Source: Trichomonas vaginalis G3 (Eukaryota; Parabasalia; Trichomonadida; Trichomonadidae). Taken from it: DNA of 64,000 bases. The notes under the pieces were generated by a model. That model did no database searches. It worked only from the letters and a program-made list of their open reading frames with translations, and was not told the DNA's origin. Both the position numbers and the translations under genes were made by a program. Below, piece by piece: positions 19,391-28,025 of the stretch (the first letter of the stretch is position 1; every line of letters begins with the position of its first letter). The DNA lies in contig NC_067206.1 of the NCBI RefSeq assembly GCF_026262505.1, positions 29,031,896-29,095,895 on the forward strand. The letters are read 5' to 3'.

Positions 19391-20204
19391 TTATTCGAAT
19401 TTAATAGAACCTTTATTTAAATCAACTATTATTTTTCCATGTTCTCCTAATTGTTGATATTGTGTGTAAAGTTCATTAATGCTCATTGGTAAATTCACTT
19501 GATAAAGCATAACGTTCAACTGTTGACGACTAAAACCACTGAAAATGAAAAGGGTGGACAGGTTTGATTTAATGTTTGTGCTTAATGCTTTAAAGTATTG
19601 AACAGCCATGAAGAATGAACACTGAATGTGTCGACATTGAGTTAATAACTGATTAAAATATGATTTCTCATTTGTTATTAGTTTTGATTTCACTGCATCA
19701 TCTAGAAAAATGAGTGAATGCAAAAATTCTTTATCAAAATTTGAAATAGAAAGTGTTTCAAATAATTCATCCCGTTGTTTATCAATAATTTTATCCTCTA
19801 ATCCTTGCTTCTTGATTGTATTATATAATTCTTTATACATTAAAAAGTTTTTTAAATAATCTTCTGCTTCTTCTTGTGATAAATAAATAATTGGAATTTT
19901 GATTAAATGCTTTAAAGATTCAAATGTATCATCTGAAGGTGAACCTGAACGGTTGATATAAATTAACACATGTGAATAGGGGAAGTGTTAGCAATAATGA
20001 TAATTTGTTTTAATATCGTTAATGTTTTACCTTTATTTTGTTTACCAATTGCTGCAGTGATTGAATTTAAGTAACATTCAGAATATGGAATTTTCATTAA
20101 TTTTTCCTTAGATAGAGCATTTCTATTATCACTCAATGCTTCATTAATCATATCATCTAGTATGTATTATATACTCCTGCTAATTCTTCAGAATTTAAAT
20201 CCAT
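19391..20204 (-). pseudogene. Maverick genome-packaging ATPase (FtsK/HerA type), broken
   Basis: The packaging ATPase drives DNA into capsids. Visible parts: N-terminal AAIGKQNKGKTLTILKQI (P-loop), HSLIFLDDAVKSKL (Walker B), then QCRHIQCSFFMAVQYFKAL and NLSTLFIFSGFSRQQLN, the conserved stretch of Polinton and virophage ATPases. About two breaks. The gene is next to the major capsid gene, as usual. Confidence 0.8.
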
Positions 20205-20310
20205 TTAATCAAAAATAAATTTATAATTTTAAACATTTCTATTCATCAATATTTCATCATATGAACTTCTATACTGTGGTGGTGTACCTGTTGGATGATA
20301 TTTCAAACCT

Positions 20311-21867
20311 TCATCCGGTGTCCATGTCCAATGTAGTCCTAGTAAACCAAACCTGAGGAGGATTTGTCACCTTTGAACAGTAAGTGTCATTTTCACCCTG
20401 AATGATTGGATAAGCTTTCACTTGTACTGTAACTTGTGAGTTGAAAGTTTCTAATCCATCAAAGAATATACCCGCTCCATCACGTTGAACTGGAATAGTG
20501 CATAAGAATGAAGTTTGGTCTTTCCATGTTCTAGCTAATGGTGTGCCATTATCATCATTCAGTGGTCTAGTTAATGAGTCCTCATATTCTTCTGTGCATT
20601 CATTCACTCCATCTAAATCAGAAGCTTGAAGCATACGTGTAAAGAATATGTCACCCACTGTGGTCATCGCTTGATCGGGGAAGTTTCTGGAATCTATAGT
20701 GACCTGAAGACCTCGAAGCATTGGATTTTCTAAAACCGTTCTTTGCATTGCATTCTTCGGAAATGTTAACACAACATCTGTAACATTATGAAGAGCGTAT
20801 GAGAAATCTGAGCTGATACCTTCAGGAGTGATGCAACCTCCATTTAGTGAACGAACGTCAATATGTTGAGCTGGAATCATGAATGGATCTTCCTTACTGA
20901 ATAAACGTGGTATTGCTTTAACTGATTCTTCAATTAAACCGTATCCTGGTGTAATGCATTTATCCTCTAAAACTTCCATCTTTGTGCATGAAATAATAAC
21001 GTCTTCAACTGTTGCGTCAGCAGATGTAGCGGCTAAGCTTGTAATTAATTTGGCAGGAAGTCCGATTTGTTGGAATTTGCGATCATATTTATAAACATGA
21101 TTCATAATCTTTTCATAATTTTCATCAGTTATCTTTTCATAAACATAATTTTGTAAATCAGCAACTCTTAACGGGTCAACCTGACAAAATACTAAAGTAT
21201 CCCTGAAAACATAATATTTCAAAATGATTTCACCAAATGATTTAGGATAATCATCGAACGCCTGAAATGCTAACAAATCATTTACCGGAATAATCATATC
21301 AAAAGTGATATCAACTTCTTCATTTGCTTTCTTGAAAACTTCTGAAGGGTCAATATATTTACCACATACTGAGTTATCATATTTTTGGACATTGTTATAT
21401 AACGAATGAACAAACTTTTTAACTTTCCTTTCTGATTTTGGTTTATATGTTGCAAATGCGAAAGATTCACGGGCACAATCCATTTGAAGATAACCGGCAT
21501 CACCTCTTTCGGTTTCTACTTCTAATTGCTTAAAGCTTTGATTTGATGATTTGTAACCAACGAATAAACGCATGCATTTAAAAGCGGCATCACATGTGAA
21601 AGCTTTATTTGAAACTAGAGTTGCTTTAACTTTGCGTTTAATATATGTGTCACCTAATTGATTCACATCATGAGCCGGATTTGTAATTCTTAAATGAGTT
21701 TGTTTATCATCAAAATATGGAGTATCAGAGTCATAACATGAACTTTCAAGTTCTCTATAATATCTTCTTCCGTCATTCTTTGCGAATATTTCATTTATCT
21801 TTTCGAATGAATGAAATACATTTCCATTAATCGGTTTAGTGTTTGGCACCAAATAGTTAGTCGTCAT
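20311..21867 (-). CDS. major capsid protein, double jelly roll, 518 aa
   Basis: Size, position next to the packaging ATPase and strand pattern fit the Polinton major capsid protein. The N-terminal jelly roll contains EEVDITFDMIIPVNDLLAFQ and LKYYVFRDTLVFCQVDPLRV, matching in layout KVKLKLRVPLSSFLIFRF in the Maverick B capsid. The C-terminal jelly roll contains NPMLRGLQVTIDSRNFPDQ and NSQVTVQVKAYPIIQG. The gene looks whole or with at most about one break. Leader TTTTTTTATTTCATCATAAATG-like. Confidence 0.8.
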   Translation of the reverse strand: MTTNYLVPNTKPINGNVFHSFEKINEIFAKNDGRRYYRELESSCYDSDTPYFDDKQTHLRITNPAHDVNQLGDTYIKRKVKATLVSNKAFTCDAAFKCMRLFVGYKSSNQSFKQLEVETERGDAGYLQMDCARESFAFATYKPKSERKVKKFVHSLYNNVQKYDNSVCGKYIDPSEVFKKANEEVDITFDMIIPVNDLLAFQAFDDYPKSFGEIILKYYVFRDTLVFCQVDPLRVADLQNYVYEKITDENYEKIMNHVYKYDRKFQQIGLPAKLITSLAATSADATVEDVIISCTKMEVLEDKCITPGYGLIEESVKAIPRLFSKEDPFMIPAQHIDVRSLNGGCITPEGISSDFSYALHNVTDVVLTFPKNAMQRTVLENPMLRGLQVTIDSRNFPDQAMTTVGDIFFTRMLQASDLDGVNECTEEYEDSLTRPLNDDNGTPLARTWKDQTSFLCTIPVQRDGAGIFFDGLETFNSQVTVQVKAYPIIQGENDTYCSKVTNPPQVWFTRTTLDMDTG

Positions 21868-21937
21868 TTATGATGAAATAAAAAAATCAAAATTAAAAGA
21901 TGAAAATGAATTTTTAATTTTAATGAAATAATCAACT

Positions 21938-22148
21938 ATGGCTGCAGGATTCTTTAAAAATTATGGGATAAAGTAAAAAGAGGAGCGCATAAAGTTTGGG
22001 AAACAATGAAGAAGGAGCAAATTGGATATTTAAGAATAAAGAAGCAATTAGTGACGTTGCAGAACAAATAGCACCTAATGTTCCGGTAAGGGAAGTATTA
22101 AATAAAGGAGATAAAGTTTATCGTCGACTACAACCGATATTGAGATAA
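21938..22148 (+). pseudogene. remnant of a second small virion-like protein
   Basis: Begins MAAGFFK, exactly like the convergent intact gene at 22173-22409, and continues with amphipathic and basic text (KVKRGAHKVWETMKK). It is a broken paralogue with about two breaks. Confidence 0.5.
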
Positions 22149-22172
22149 AAATAATATTTATTTATTTTTCCA

Positions 22173-22409
22173 CTACTTTCCTCCTATTTTATTAAGTATT
22201 CCTTCAGCAATTCCACCAACTGCGTTACCTGCTTGTGCTCCCATCGCTGGATTACCTGCTTTAGCACCTAATACTCCACCTATGATTGTTCCTGCCGTTT
22301 TCGCTACTGGTGCCAAAAAGTTTGCAACGGGTTTAATAATATTTTTATGAACCCAACCCGCAGCTTTCTTAATTCCATCCCATAACTTTTTAAAGAATCC
22401 TGCAGCCAT
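22173..22409 (-). CDS. small amphipathic/glycine-rich virion-like protein, 78 aa
   Basis: MAAGFFKKLWDGIKKAAGWV forms an amphipathic helix. A hydrophobic Gly/Ala-rich tail follows (TAGTIIGGVLGAKAGNPAMG, then AVGGIAEGIL). This plan is typical of small membrane-active minor capsid proteins (adenovirus pVI/pX-like) of Polintons. A broken paralogue lies convergently next to it, and a related remnant is at 1442-1706. Confidence 0.6.
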   Translation of the reverse strand: MAAGFFKKLWDGIKKAAGWVHKNIIKPVANFLAPVAKTAGTIIGGVLGAKAGNPAMGAQAGNAVGGIAEGILNKIGGK

Positions 22410-22475
22410 TTCTGATTTAATATTAATTAAAAAATATATTTCATCACTTATATTCTAATTTTTATTTAATGATAA

Positions 22476-22844
22476 ATGAAACCAATTTTAAAAATAAATG
22501 AAACAGGGGATGAAGAAATAAATGAAAGTGAAGATGTTCAAAATAAAATAAACGTTGTTAAACCAATTACTGAAACAAAAATTTTTTCATCTGTTGAAGA
22601 ATTTAATGACTATTATGTTAATAATAAAAAATTATTTGAAGAATTGACAACATGTAAATTGAATAAAATGTTTAAAGTTGATGGATTCAAAATTTCAAAA
22701 ATAAAAGGTGTTGTTAGTTTAAAATCTATTCCTCAATCAAGAATCACCTCATTAATGAAAATTGATGATTTAACAAAAAGAATAGAAGAGATTGAAGAAA
22801 GAATGAATCAAATAATTGATTTCATAAATTCAAATAATCATTAG
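22476..22844 (+). CDS. small unknown Maverick A protein, 122 aa
   Basis: Acidic N-terminus, a middle VEEFNDYYVNNKKLFEELTT / KLNKMFKVDGFKISKIKGVV segment that may be a small DNA-binding-like fold, and a C-terminal coiled coil (DLTKRIEEIEERMNQIIDF). Leader TTTTTATTTAATGATAAATG. It ends 4 bp before the convergent terminal gene. Family not recognised. Confidence 0.6.
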   Translation: MKPILKINETGDEEINESEDVQNKINVVKPITETKIFSSVEEFNDYYVNNKKLFEELTTCKLNKMFKVDGFKISKIKGVVSLKSIPQSRITSLMKIDDLTKRIEEIEERMNQIIDFINSNNH

Positions 22845-22848
22845 TTTC

Positions 22849-23322
22849 TTAAAGTTCAACATTGAACTCATCAAATTCATTTTCATCATCATCATTATCT
22901 TTAACGAGTTTAATTACTCTTTCAACTCTATCTTTTGATAGTCTTGCGTTTAATTTTTTCTGAAGTTTTTCGTTACCAAGTTCTAAAATTTTACATGGAT
23001 GATATTTAAACCTGTTAAATTCTTTTTCCTCAGTTTTAATCATTAATCTACAAAGAACTTTAGTGAAGTGGTTTTGTTGTTTAAACCACTTATCCTTAAT
23101 ATTTGTTATAAATTCAATATCCGGAATTAATTCCCAAATTTTTGAATTTTCGATTAATTTACCATCAAATGCAAAAGCAATAAGTTTAATATTAAACTTA
23201 CCTTTATAAAATAAACTTTCTATGCAATCATCAAAATAAACGTCTACTTGTTTAACATGGGTGAGAATTGGTGAAAGTTTATTCATTAATTGATTCACAG
23301 TCATGAATTTTGATTCACTCAT
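22849..23322 (-). CDS. terminal gene of Maverick A, 157 aa, unknown
   Basis: The ATG at 23322 lies in the right terminal repeat with leader TTTTTTTAATTCGTAAGAAATG-like. The protein reads KFMTVNQLMNKLSPILTHVK and then FDDCIESLFYKGKFNIKLIA, with a basic helical part (NARLSKDRVERVIKLVKD) and an acidic Asp/Glu tail. No recognised domain. Confidence 0.6.
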   Translation of the reverse strand: MSESKFMTVNQLMNKLSPILTHVKQVDVYFDDCIESLFYKGKFNIKLIAFAFDGKLIENSKIWELIPDIEFITNIKDKWFKQQNHFTKVLCRLMIKTEEKEFNRFKYHPCKILELGNEKLQKKLNARLSKDRVERVIKLVKDNDDDENEFDEFNVEL

Positions 23323-23387
23323 TTCTTACGAATTAAAAAAAATAAATTATTCAAAAATGTAAGAAGTTTATTTTTAAAGTTTATTTT
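23318..23387 (-). repeat. right terminal inverted repeat of Maverick A
   Basis: Partner of the left repeat; the shared core is CTTACATTTTTGAATAATTT. The repeat includes the leader and first codons (ATGAG) of the gene ending at 22849, just as the left copy includes those of the gene starting at 3750. Both ends therefore act as inward promoters. Confidence 0.75.
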
Positions 23388-23461
23388 ACTCGTTTATGAC
23401 TCCATTGATTCCATTCAGGATTTAAACAATGTTTAATTAATCGCGGAATATCTGACATCAT
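23381..23461 (-). CDS. possible 26-aa reading frame outside the right terminal repeat
   Basis: Reads MMSDIPRLIKHCLNPEWNQW then SHKRVK and a stop that falls in the outer end of the terminal repeat. It may be the tail of a gene into which the element was inserted or simply chance. Weak support. Confidence 0.2.
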   Translation of the reverse strand: MMSDIPRLIKHCLNPEWNQWSHKRVK

Positions 23462-23625
23462 CTATATATAGCTTCTTTTATAAAAGATAAAAAAATAAAT
23501 TATTTTAAAATTAATGTTAATTCTTTAATGATTTATAAATAAATATATTTTAATGCATCGTCTATATATAGATGTAACAAAAAAAGTCACTAAACCCGCA
23601 CTCATATACTACTTATATATATATA

Positions 23626-23660
23626 TCATCTATCGGCGCGCTCCGCGCGCCGATAGATGA
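23626..23660. repeat. 16-bp perfect hairpin
   Basis: TCATCTATCGGCGCGC (23626-23641), loop TCC, perfect reverse complement to 23660. GC-rich core in a very AT-rich context. Confidence 0.85.
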
Positions 23661-23755
23661 ATGACAAGGCTGTCATGCACCAGTGTGTTATAACAGATCG
23701 ATTTTATTTGAAATTTCATAAATTAATAATTATAATAAATTTGATATTCAGAGAC

Positions 23756-23839
23756 GGCGCTACGCGCCTTTTAGCATTCTGGGCACTTACGTGCCCAGAA
23801 TGCAAGATTGAGAAATTTGAAACTTCGTTTCAAATTTCT
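23756..23839. repeat. three successive hairpins
   Basis: GGCGC-TAC-GCGCC (23756-23768), GCATTCTGGGCAC-TTAC-GTGCCCAGAATGC in two 13-nt arms (23774-23803) and AGAAATTTGAAAC-TTC with its reverse complement (23811-23839). Arms are unrelated; loops are 3-4 nt. An outer GCAAG/CTTGC pair surrounds the third, and TGCCT/AGGCA forms a further small stem at 23840-23856. Confidence 0.85.
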
Positions 23840-24498
23840 GCCTTGCTGTTAGGCAAAAAGAAAGTCAGTACAAAAAAATTTTGAAATTGAGAATAAAAAT
23901 AATATTGTGAGTTTTTGTGATATATGGATTTTTTAGAAGATTTTAGAGATTGAAGTCTCAATTTATAAAATTTTTTTAAATTGAGAGGAATTTTAATAAT
24001 ATTATTTTATTTGATATTTGGATTTTTTAGAAGATTTTAGAGATGTCAGTCTCAATTTAAAAAAATTTACAAAAAATGATCGTAAAATAATTGTTTTTGT
24101 TCAAATCCTTTTCATTTCGGGAAATTGAAGTTAAATATCAAAGTGATGGTCTATGCATATGTTAAATCAAATCATTAAAAAGTGTTTTGATGACTTTTTC
24201 TAACCGCAAATTGTCACTTTTTGATGTTTTAAAATTATTATATATCCTATATGCATTCAAGATGCAAATTAATATTAAAACTCCAAAATCGATTTTTGAG
24301 AGAATCAAATTTATCACATCTCATCGTTGTTCCGAATTAATATTTTATTTGTAATGTACATATTATCACAATTACATTCATCATATTAAAATTCAAAAAT
24401 AATTTTTGAGTTTATTTTATTAAAAATAGAATGTCCAATTATTGATAAAAATCGATCCGCTTTTCTACCGGTCAAGCTGTATATATATAGAACCCATC

Positions 24499-24569
24499 CA
24501 TGTAAACCTCGATGTCACTTTTGCGGCCTCGCTCCGCTCGGCCGCAAAAGTGACATCGAGGTTTACATG
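24499..24569. repeat. 30-bp perfect hairpin
   Basis: The arm 24499-24528 (CATGTAAACCTCGATG then TCACTTTTGCGGCC) is perfectly complementary to 24540-24569, with an 11-nt loop TCGCTCCGCTC. It is the longest hairpin of the window. Confidence 0.9.
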
Positions 24570-25691
24570 ATGGACAAACTTTTAAAAAAGAAACAGTTCA
24601 TGATGGATATTTATATGATAAAAAATTAAAAGTTTCGGTGTAGGCTACAGGCGAGGAGATATTACTTCTACGTCTTTAAGTGCCGCCACGCCCAAACTTT
24701 GATATCATTGTCTCAGACTTTACTACGAAAATCTAGTCCTATAGGTGACAGTAAAAGTCTACCCAATAATCGCCTTGTTTGCTTCACACCAAAATAATAT
24801 TTGCAATTTCAACGACAAAAGATAAAATACCAAATATGATGAATGAAGAAGTACTACTAGCATAATCTAATTATTGATAACAGTTTGATTTTCCTATTTA
24901 TTCAAAATTAGTAAAATTACGATCTCAAATAAGATCAATTAAGCGATATAGTATACTTGAATTATGATAATTATGTTTCATATCCATAGTAGATTACCAT
25001 CACTAACTATTTTTTGATAGGATCAAAATTTTCAAATAATGAAAAATGAATATTTATATTCTAACTTATATAGCATGCTGATTTGCTTTTTATGCAATCA
25101 AAAGATTTGTATCTATTATAGCCTAGTCATTTAATAAAAATAATTTTTGAAATTTTAAGTTTCTATAATTTACTGCTTCAATATAGCTCAGTAATGAGCA
25201 TTATTGATACAGCTATTAAGCTTTTCATATTTTGCAATTGTTAAGGAATAACAAATATTTTTTGATCAATTAGTGAATATAGCATGAATTAAGCTTCGTA
25301 AAGATCATATAATATGAATAAAGATATTAGTATCTATATTACGATGGTTAATGTGAAAGATAACAGTATCATTTTTTAAATTATCTTTAAAAACTACGTA
25401 AAACTTTCGCATTATAGTATTTATTGAATGTGAGAAGTTGATTATCTAATTGACAATACGATAGTCATAATGATTAGATAAAAATATTGGAAATCTTTTG
25501 CAATTAGCATTTTTGAAGTAAAAAATATTGCTTTGACAAAATAATATTCATGTATTCTTACTTACAAACTCAAAGATAATGATGATTATATAGAAAAATA
25601 AAAGTCTCATCACACTTTTCAATGCTCGATTTTTAAAAACTGTTTAAAAATGGAGCTTATATTGAAATAGTGTAGAGACTAAAAATTACCA

Positions 25692-25740
25692 CAGACTATT
25701 TCAGAGGATTGAGTTGCCACTCAATCCTCTGAAAAGTCTG
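25692..25740. repeat. hairpin with 22-bp bulged arms
   Basis: TTTCAGAGGATTGAGT (25699-25714), loop TGCC, and its perfect complement (25719-25734), extended after a one-base bulge by CAGACT/AGTCTG, with weak further pairing outside. Confidence 0.8.
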
Positions 25741-26175
25741 AGGTAAATTGCAAAATTTGTTAGTAATCAAACAAAATATTGATAGTGGTGCTTCAAAGAA
25801 ATTCAATGAAATGTAACGTGTCCATATTGAATTATTTCGACTTCTCTTTATGAAATTCGTTTATAGCATATTATCAGGATGCTGAAAAAGTGGAAGTGTC
25901 AAATATTTAAGGTTCTTTTTTGAGAACAACCGCTAAATAAAAAATCCAAATAAACGACACATTTGGCATCTATGATATATAACAAAACTATTTTCCCATA
26001 TATTTTGAGCAAAAAACTCAAAATTGAGAGTGGTAGCACTTCTTAAAGACGTTGTGCAATTCAATTTTATTTTCCACCAGGGACTCAATTGATTTTATCA
26101 ATAAGACGAAATCAATCCTAGAATTAAATCTAGGAAAGGCCTATGAAACCGTTGCGTTTCTGAATCCAAAACCTC

Positions 26176-26181
26176 TCATTT
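26176..26181 (+). promoter_or_regulatory. candidate initiator (Inr) of the membrane protein gene
   Basis: TCATTT matches the Trichomonas TCA(+1)Py-W-W initiator, with the A at 26178, 37 nt before the ATG. Farther from the start than the other Inr sites of this window, so less certain. Confidence 0.35.
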
Positions 26182-26214
26182 CTTTAGCACTTTTTTTCAG
26201 AAATCAAAAGGAAA

Positions 26215-27702
26215 ATGTCTTATTACTCTTCCGATCATTCTTGTAACCATTATATTACAAGAGGAAGGACACAAGTATGCGTCTCAGATGCAGCTTGGGC
26301 TTTCGTAGGTCCTCCATACGGTTTCATTCTTCTTTTCGTTGTTCCATGGGTAATTAGTATAATATTTTGGCTCATTGCATATTATAAGAATCGCAAAGTT
26401 CATGTTCCATTCTGGTATTTAATCGTTTCTTTGTTACAAAATTTTGCGCTGGCACTTATCGTTTTTGGAATAATGCATGTATTAATAGAAGGATCTGGCA
26501 TGTATTTGGCCTGCCTAATGTTCGGATTTATAATAGTACTTGGATCAAATCTCATATCGTTAGTTCAGTCTAGTAAGATTCCAATTAATGTAAAAATTAG
26601 GGGCCTTTTATTAATTAGAATGCTTTTATTTAAAGCCTTCTGCAAATGTTGCTGCGAATTCTCTTTAAGACAAATCCCAAAACAATGCATAATGAAAGAA
26701 GAAAAAGTTTCCAAAATTCGTGAAAGAATTGCTGGAAACCCACCTATTCTAGTGATGCGTATAAAGAGTGGCTTTGCAAATACAAAACTCGGTTATTGCC
26801 TTAATGAGCCTCTTATATATGGATCCTGGGAGGGTAATGATGACATTAATCTAGACATAGATGATGGAATCACAATTGTTAAAGTTAAAACAGAATTAGA
26901 AGTTTCAGAAGAAGTACTTGGTTATTTCAATCTGGCAAAGCCCGAATATTTCAAGAAATTGCGGGCCATAAACATTGCAATAGCCAGGATGAATCCCAAA
27001 CGTCATAAAAAAGCAATTTGGTTAGGCGATCCAGAAGTTGAACTTGCAGCAGAGATTTACAAGGTGCCAAATCATTTCTCAACCTGCTATAAAAGCAAAT
27101 ACGTCAAGTTCTTCAACTCTTGCTTTGGCAAATTCCTCTACAGAGTTTTTATGCTTTTCGGATTTTCAATTTTGTTTGATGATATCTTCATCATGCTGGC
27201 CAAGTACCAGAAGATCACCGTTAAAAGGAAAGTCGCCGCCGATGGGTCCTTAAGAATCCCAGCATACAAATCAAATAAACAATTTTCTCAGGAAGAGTAC
27301 ACTGCCGATACATTAAACTACGGTATAACGGCAAACCAGAACCCAACCTACTTACTTGTATACAATGCTGAAATTCAAAAGTATCAATACAATAATCAAT
27401 ACACACTTGCATCTTCACCTTATGGCTCAGATTTCCAGCCAGAGTACGGAATTCCACCACAACAGGGAGCTTATCCACCACAGCAGGAATATCCGGATAA
27501 TTATCAGATGCCACCTCAACAGGGAGGATATCCACCACAACAAGGAGGATACCAACATCAAGGAAATTACCCACCGCCTCAAGGATACCAACCTCAACAG
27601 GGCGGATATCCACAACAACAACAAAATTACGGAGCTCCTCCGCCACCACCACCTCCTAGTCAGGAACAACTAGAAACTAAGAATGACAATGAGCAAGTTT
27701 AA
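26215..27702 (+). CDS. four-helix membrane protein with Pro/Gln-rich tail, 495 aa
   Basis: Host gene of unknown function. Three membrane helices lie near residues 35-57 (GFILLFVVPWVISIIFWLIA), 66-90 and 96-117, and a fourth near 306-329 (LYRVFMLFGFSILFDDIFIM). A Cys cluster CKCCC (143-147) just after helix-flanking basic residues is a likely lipid-attachment site. A soluble domain of about 160 residues lies between helices three and four. The C-terminus (about 405-480) is a repeat of PPQQGGYP units ending in a polyproline run, as in proteins that bind membrane or actin partners. No signal peptide. I do not recognise the family. Confidence 0.8.
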   Translation: MSYYSSDHSCNHYITRGRTQVCVSDAAWAFVGPPYGFILLFVVPWVISIIFWLIAYYKNRKVHVPFWYLIVSLLQNFALALIVFGIMHVLIEGSGMYLACLMFGFIIVLGSNLISLVQSSKIPINVKIRGLLLIRMLLFKAFCKCCCEFSLRQIPKQCIMKEEKVSKIRERIAGNPPILVMRIKSGFANTKLGYCLNEPLIYGSWEGNDDINLDIDDGITIVKVKTELEVSEEVLGYFNLAKPEYFKKLRAINIAIARMNPKRHKKAIWLGDPEVELAAEIYKVPNHFSTCYKSKYVKFFNSCFGKFLYRVFMLFGFSILFDDIFIMLAKYQKITVKRKVAADGSLRIPAYKSNKQFSQEEYTADTLNYGITANQNPTYLLVYNAEIQKYQYNNQYTLASSPYGSDFQPEYGIPPQQGAYPPQQEYPDNYQMPPQQGGYPPQQGGYQHQGNYPPPQGYQPQQGGYPQQQQNYGAPPPPPPPSQEQLETKNDNEQV

Positions 27703-28025
27703 GTTAAATTTTTTTGTAAAAACATTTAATTTCTTTTCGTTTTAGATGCGCATTGTAATTTGACGATATGAGTTATTTGGCCAGATAAAGAGTTAAAATT
27801 AAGTCATAAAAAATGTACTATCTTAATCTTATCATCACTTTGCGACGATAGGATTGACTAAAAAAATATTCGATCTCTCATTTTGTCGAGCATTTATGAA
27901 TACATAATATACTCATATGATTGGATCTTTTGAATTCAATTTTGCCACTGACCATTCAAACAGTATTCAATTTTTCTATCCCTAATAAAAAAATAAATAA
28001 AAAATTGTAACATTTTTTTACAGCA
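27703..28025. other. intergenic region between two host genes
   Basis: AT-rich, no open frame of note. TTAAGTTAAATTT follows the upstream stop, compatible with the short TAAA-type polyadenylation signal of trichomonads. TCATTTT (27878-27884) resembles an initiator but is about 145 nt before the next ATG. Confidence 0.4.

Larger units (their letters stand above)
3687..23387. mobile_element. Maverick/Polinton A, near full length, broken
   Basis: The element is bounded by inverted repeats of about 70 bp and is 19.7 kb long, as usual for Mavericks (15-20 kb). Gene content: protein-primed DNA polymerase B, retroviral-type integrase, packaging ATPase, major capsid protein, penton candidate, fibre, primase-helicase and about ten small genes. 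The replication genes run rightward at the left; most structural genes run leftward from the right. The first and last genes start inside the terminal repeats and are read inward. I saw no adenain-type protease. It is a fossil with roughly eight breaks, most in the polymerase, integrase and ATPase. Because many other frames are still open it is not very old. I could not define a 6-bp target duplication. Confidence 0.85.
23462..26170. other. gene-poor host stretch with hairpins
   Basis: AT-rich, no convincing open gene. It holds six strong hairpins (listed separately) and one short GC-richer patch at about 24620-24790 whose minus strand reads like a decayed coding fragment (RRLLGRLLLSPIGLDFRSKV). 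From 24800 to 25680 and from 25750 to 26170 I see only low-complexity AT-rich sequence. Confidence 0.6.

Noticed and set aside
27221-27673. Several overlapping frames of 80-143 codons inside the Pro/Gln-rich repeat of the membrane protein
   Set aside because: Repetitive codons of the PPQQGGY tail keep other frames open by chance.
28005-28025. 3' splice site (TTTTTTTACAG) just before the helical-repeat gene
   Set aside because: Lacks the long conserved branch-point/acceptor motif of Trichomonas introns (ACTAACACACAG), and the gene is open from its own ATG.
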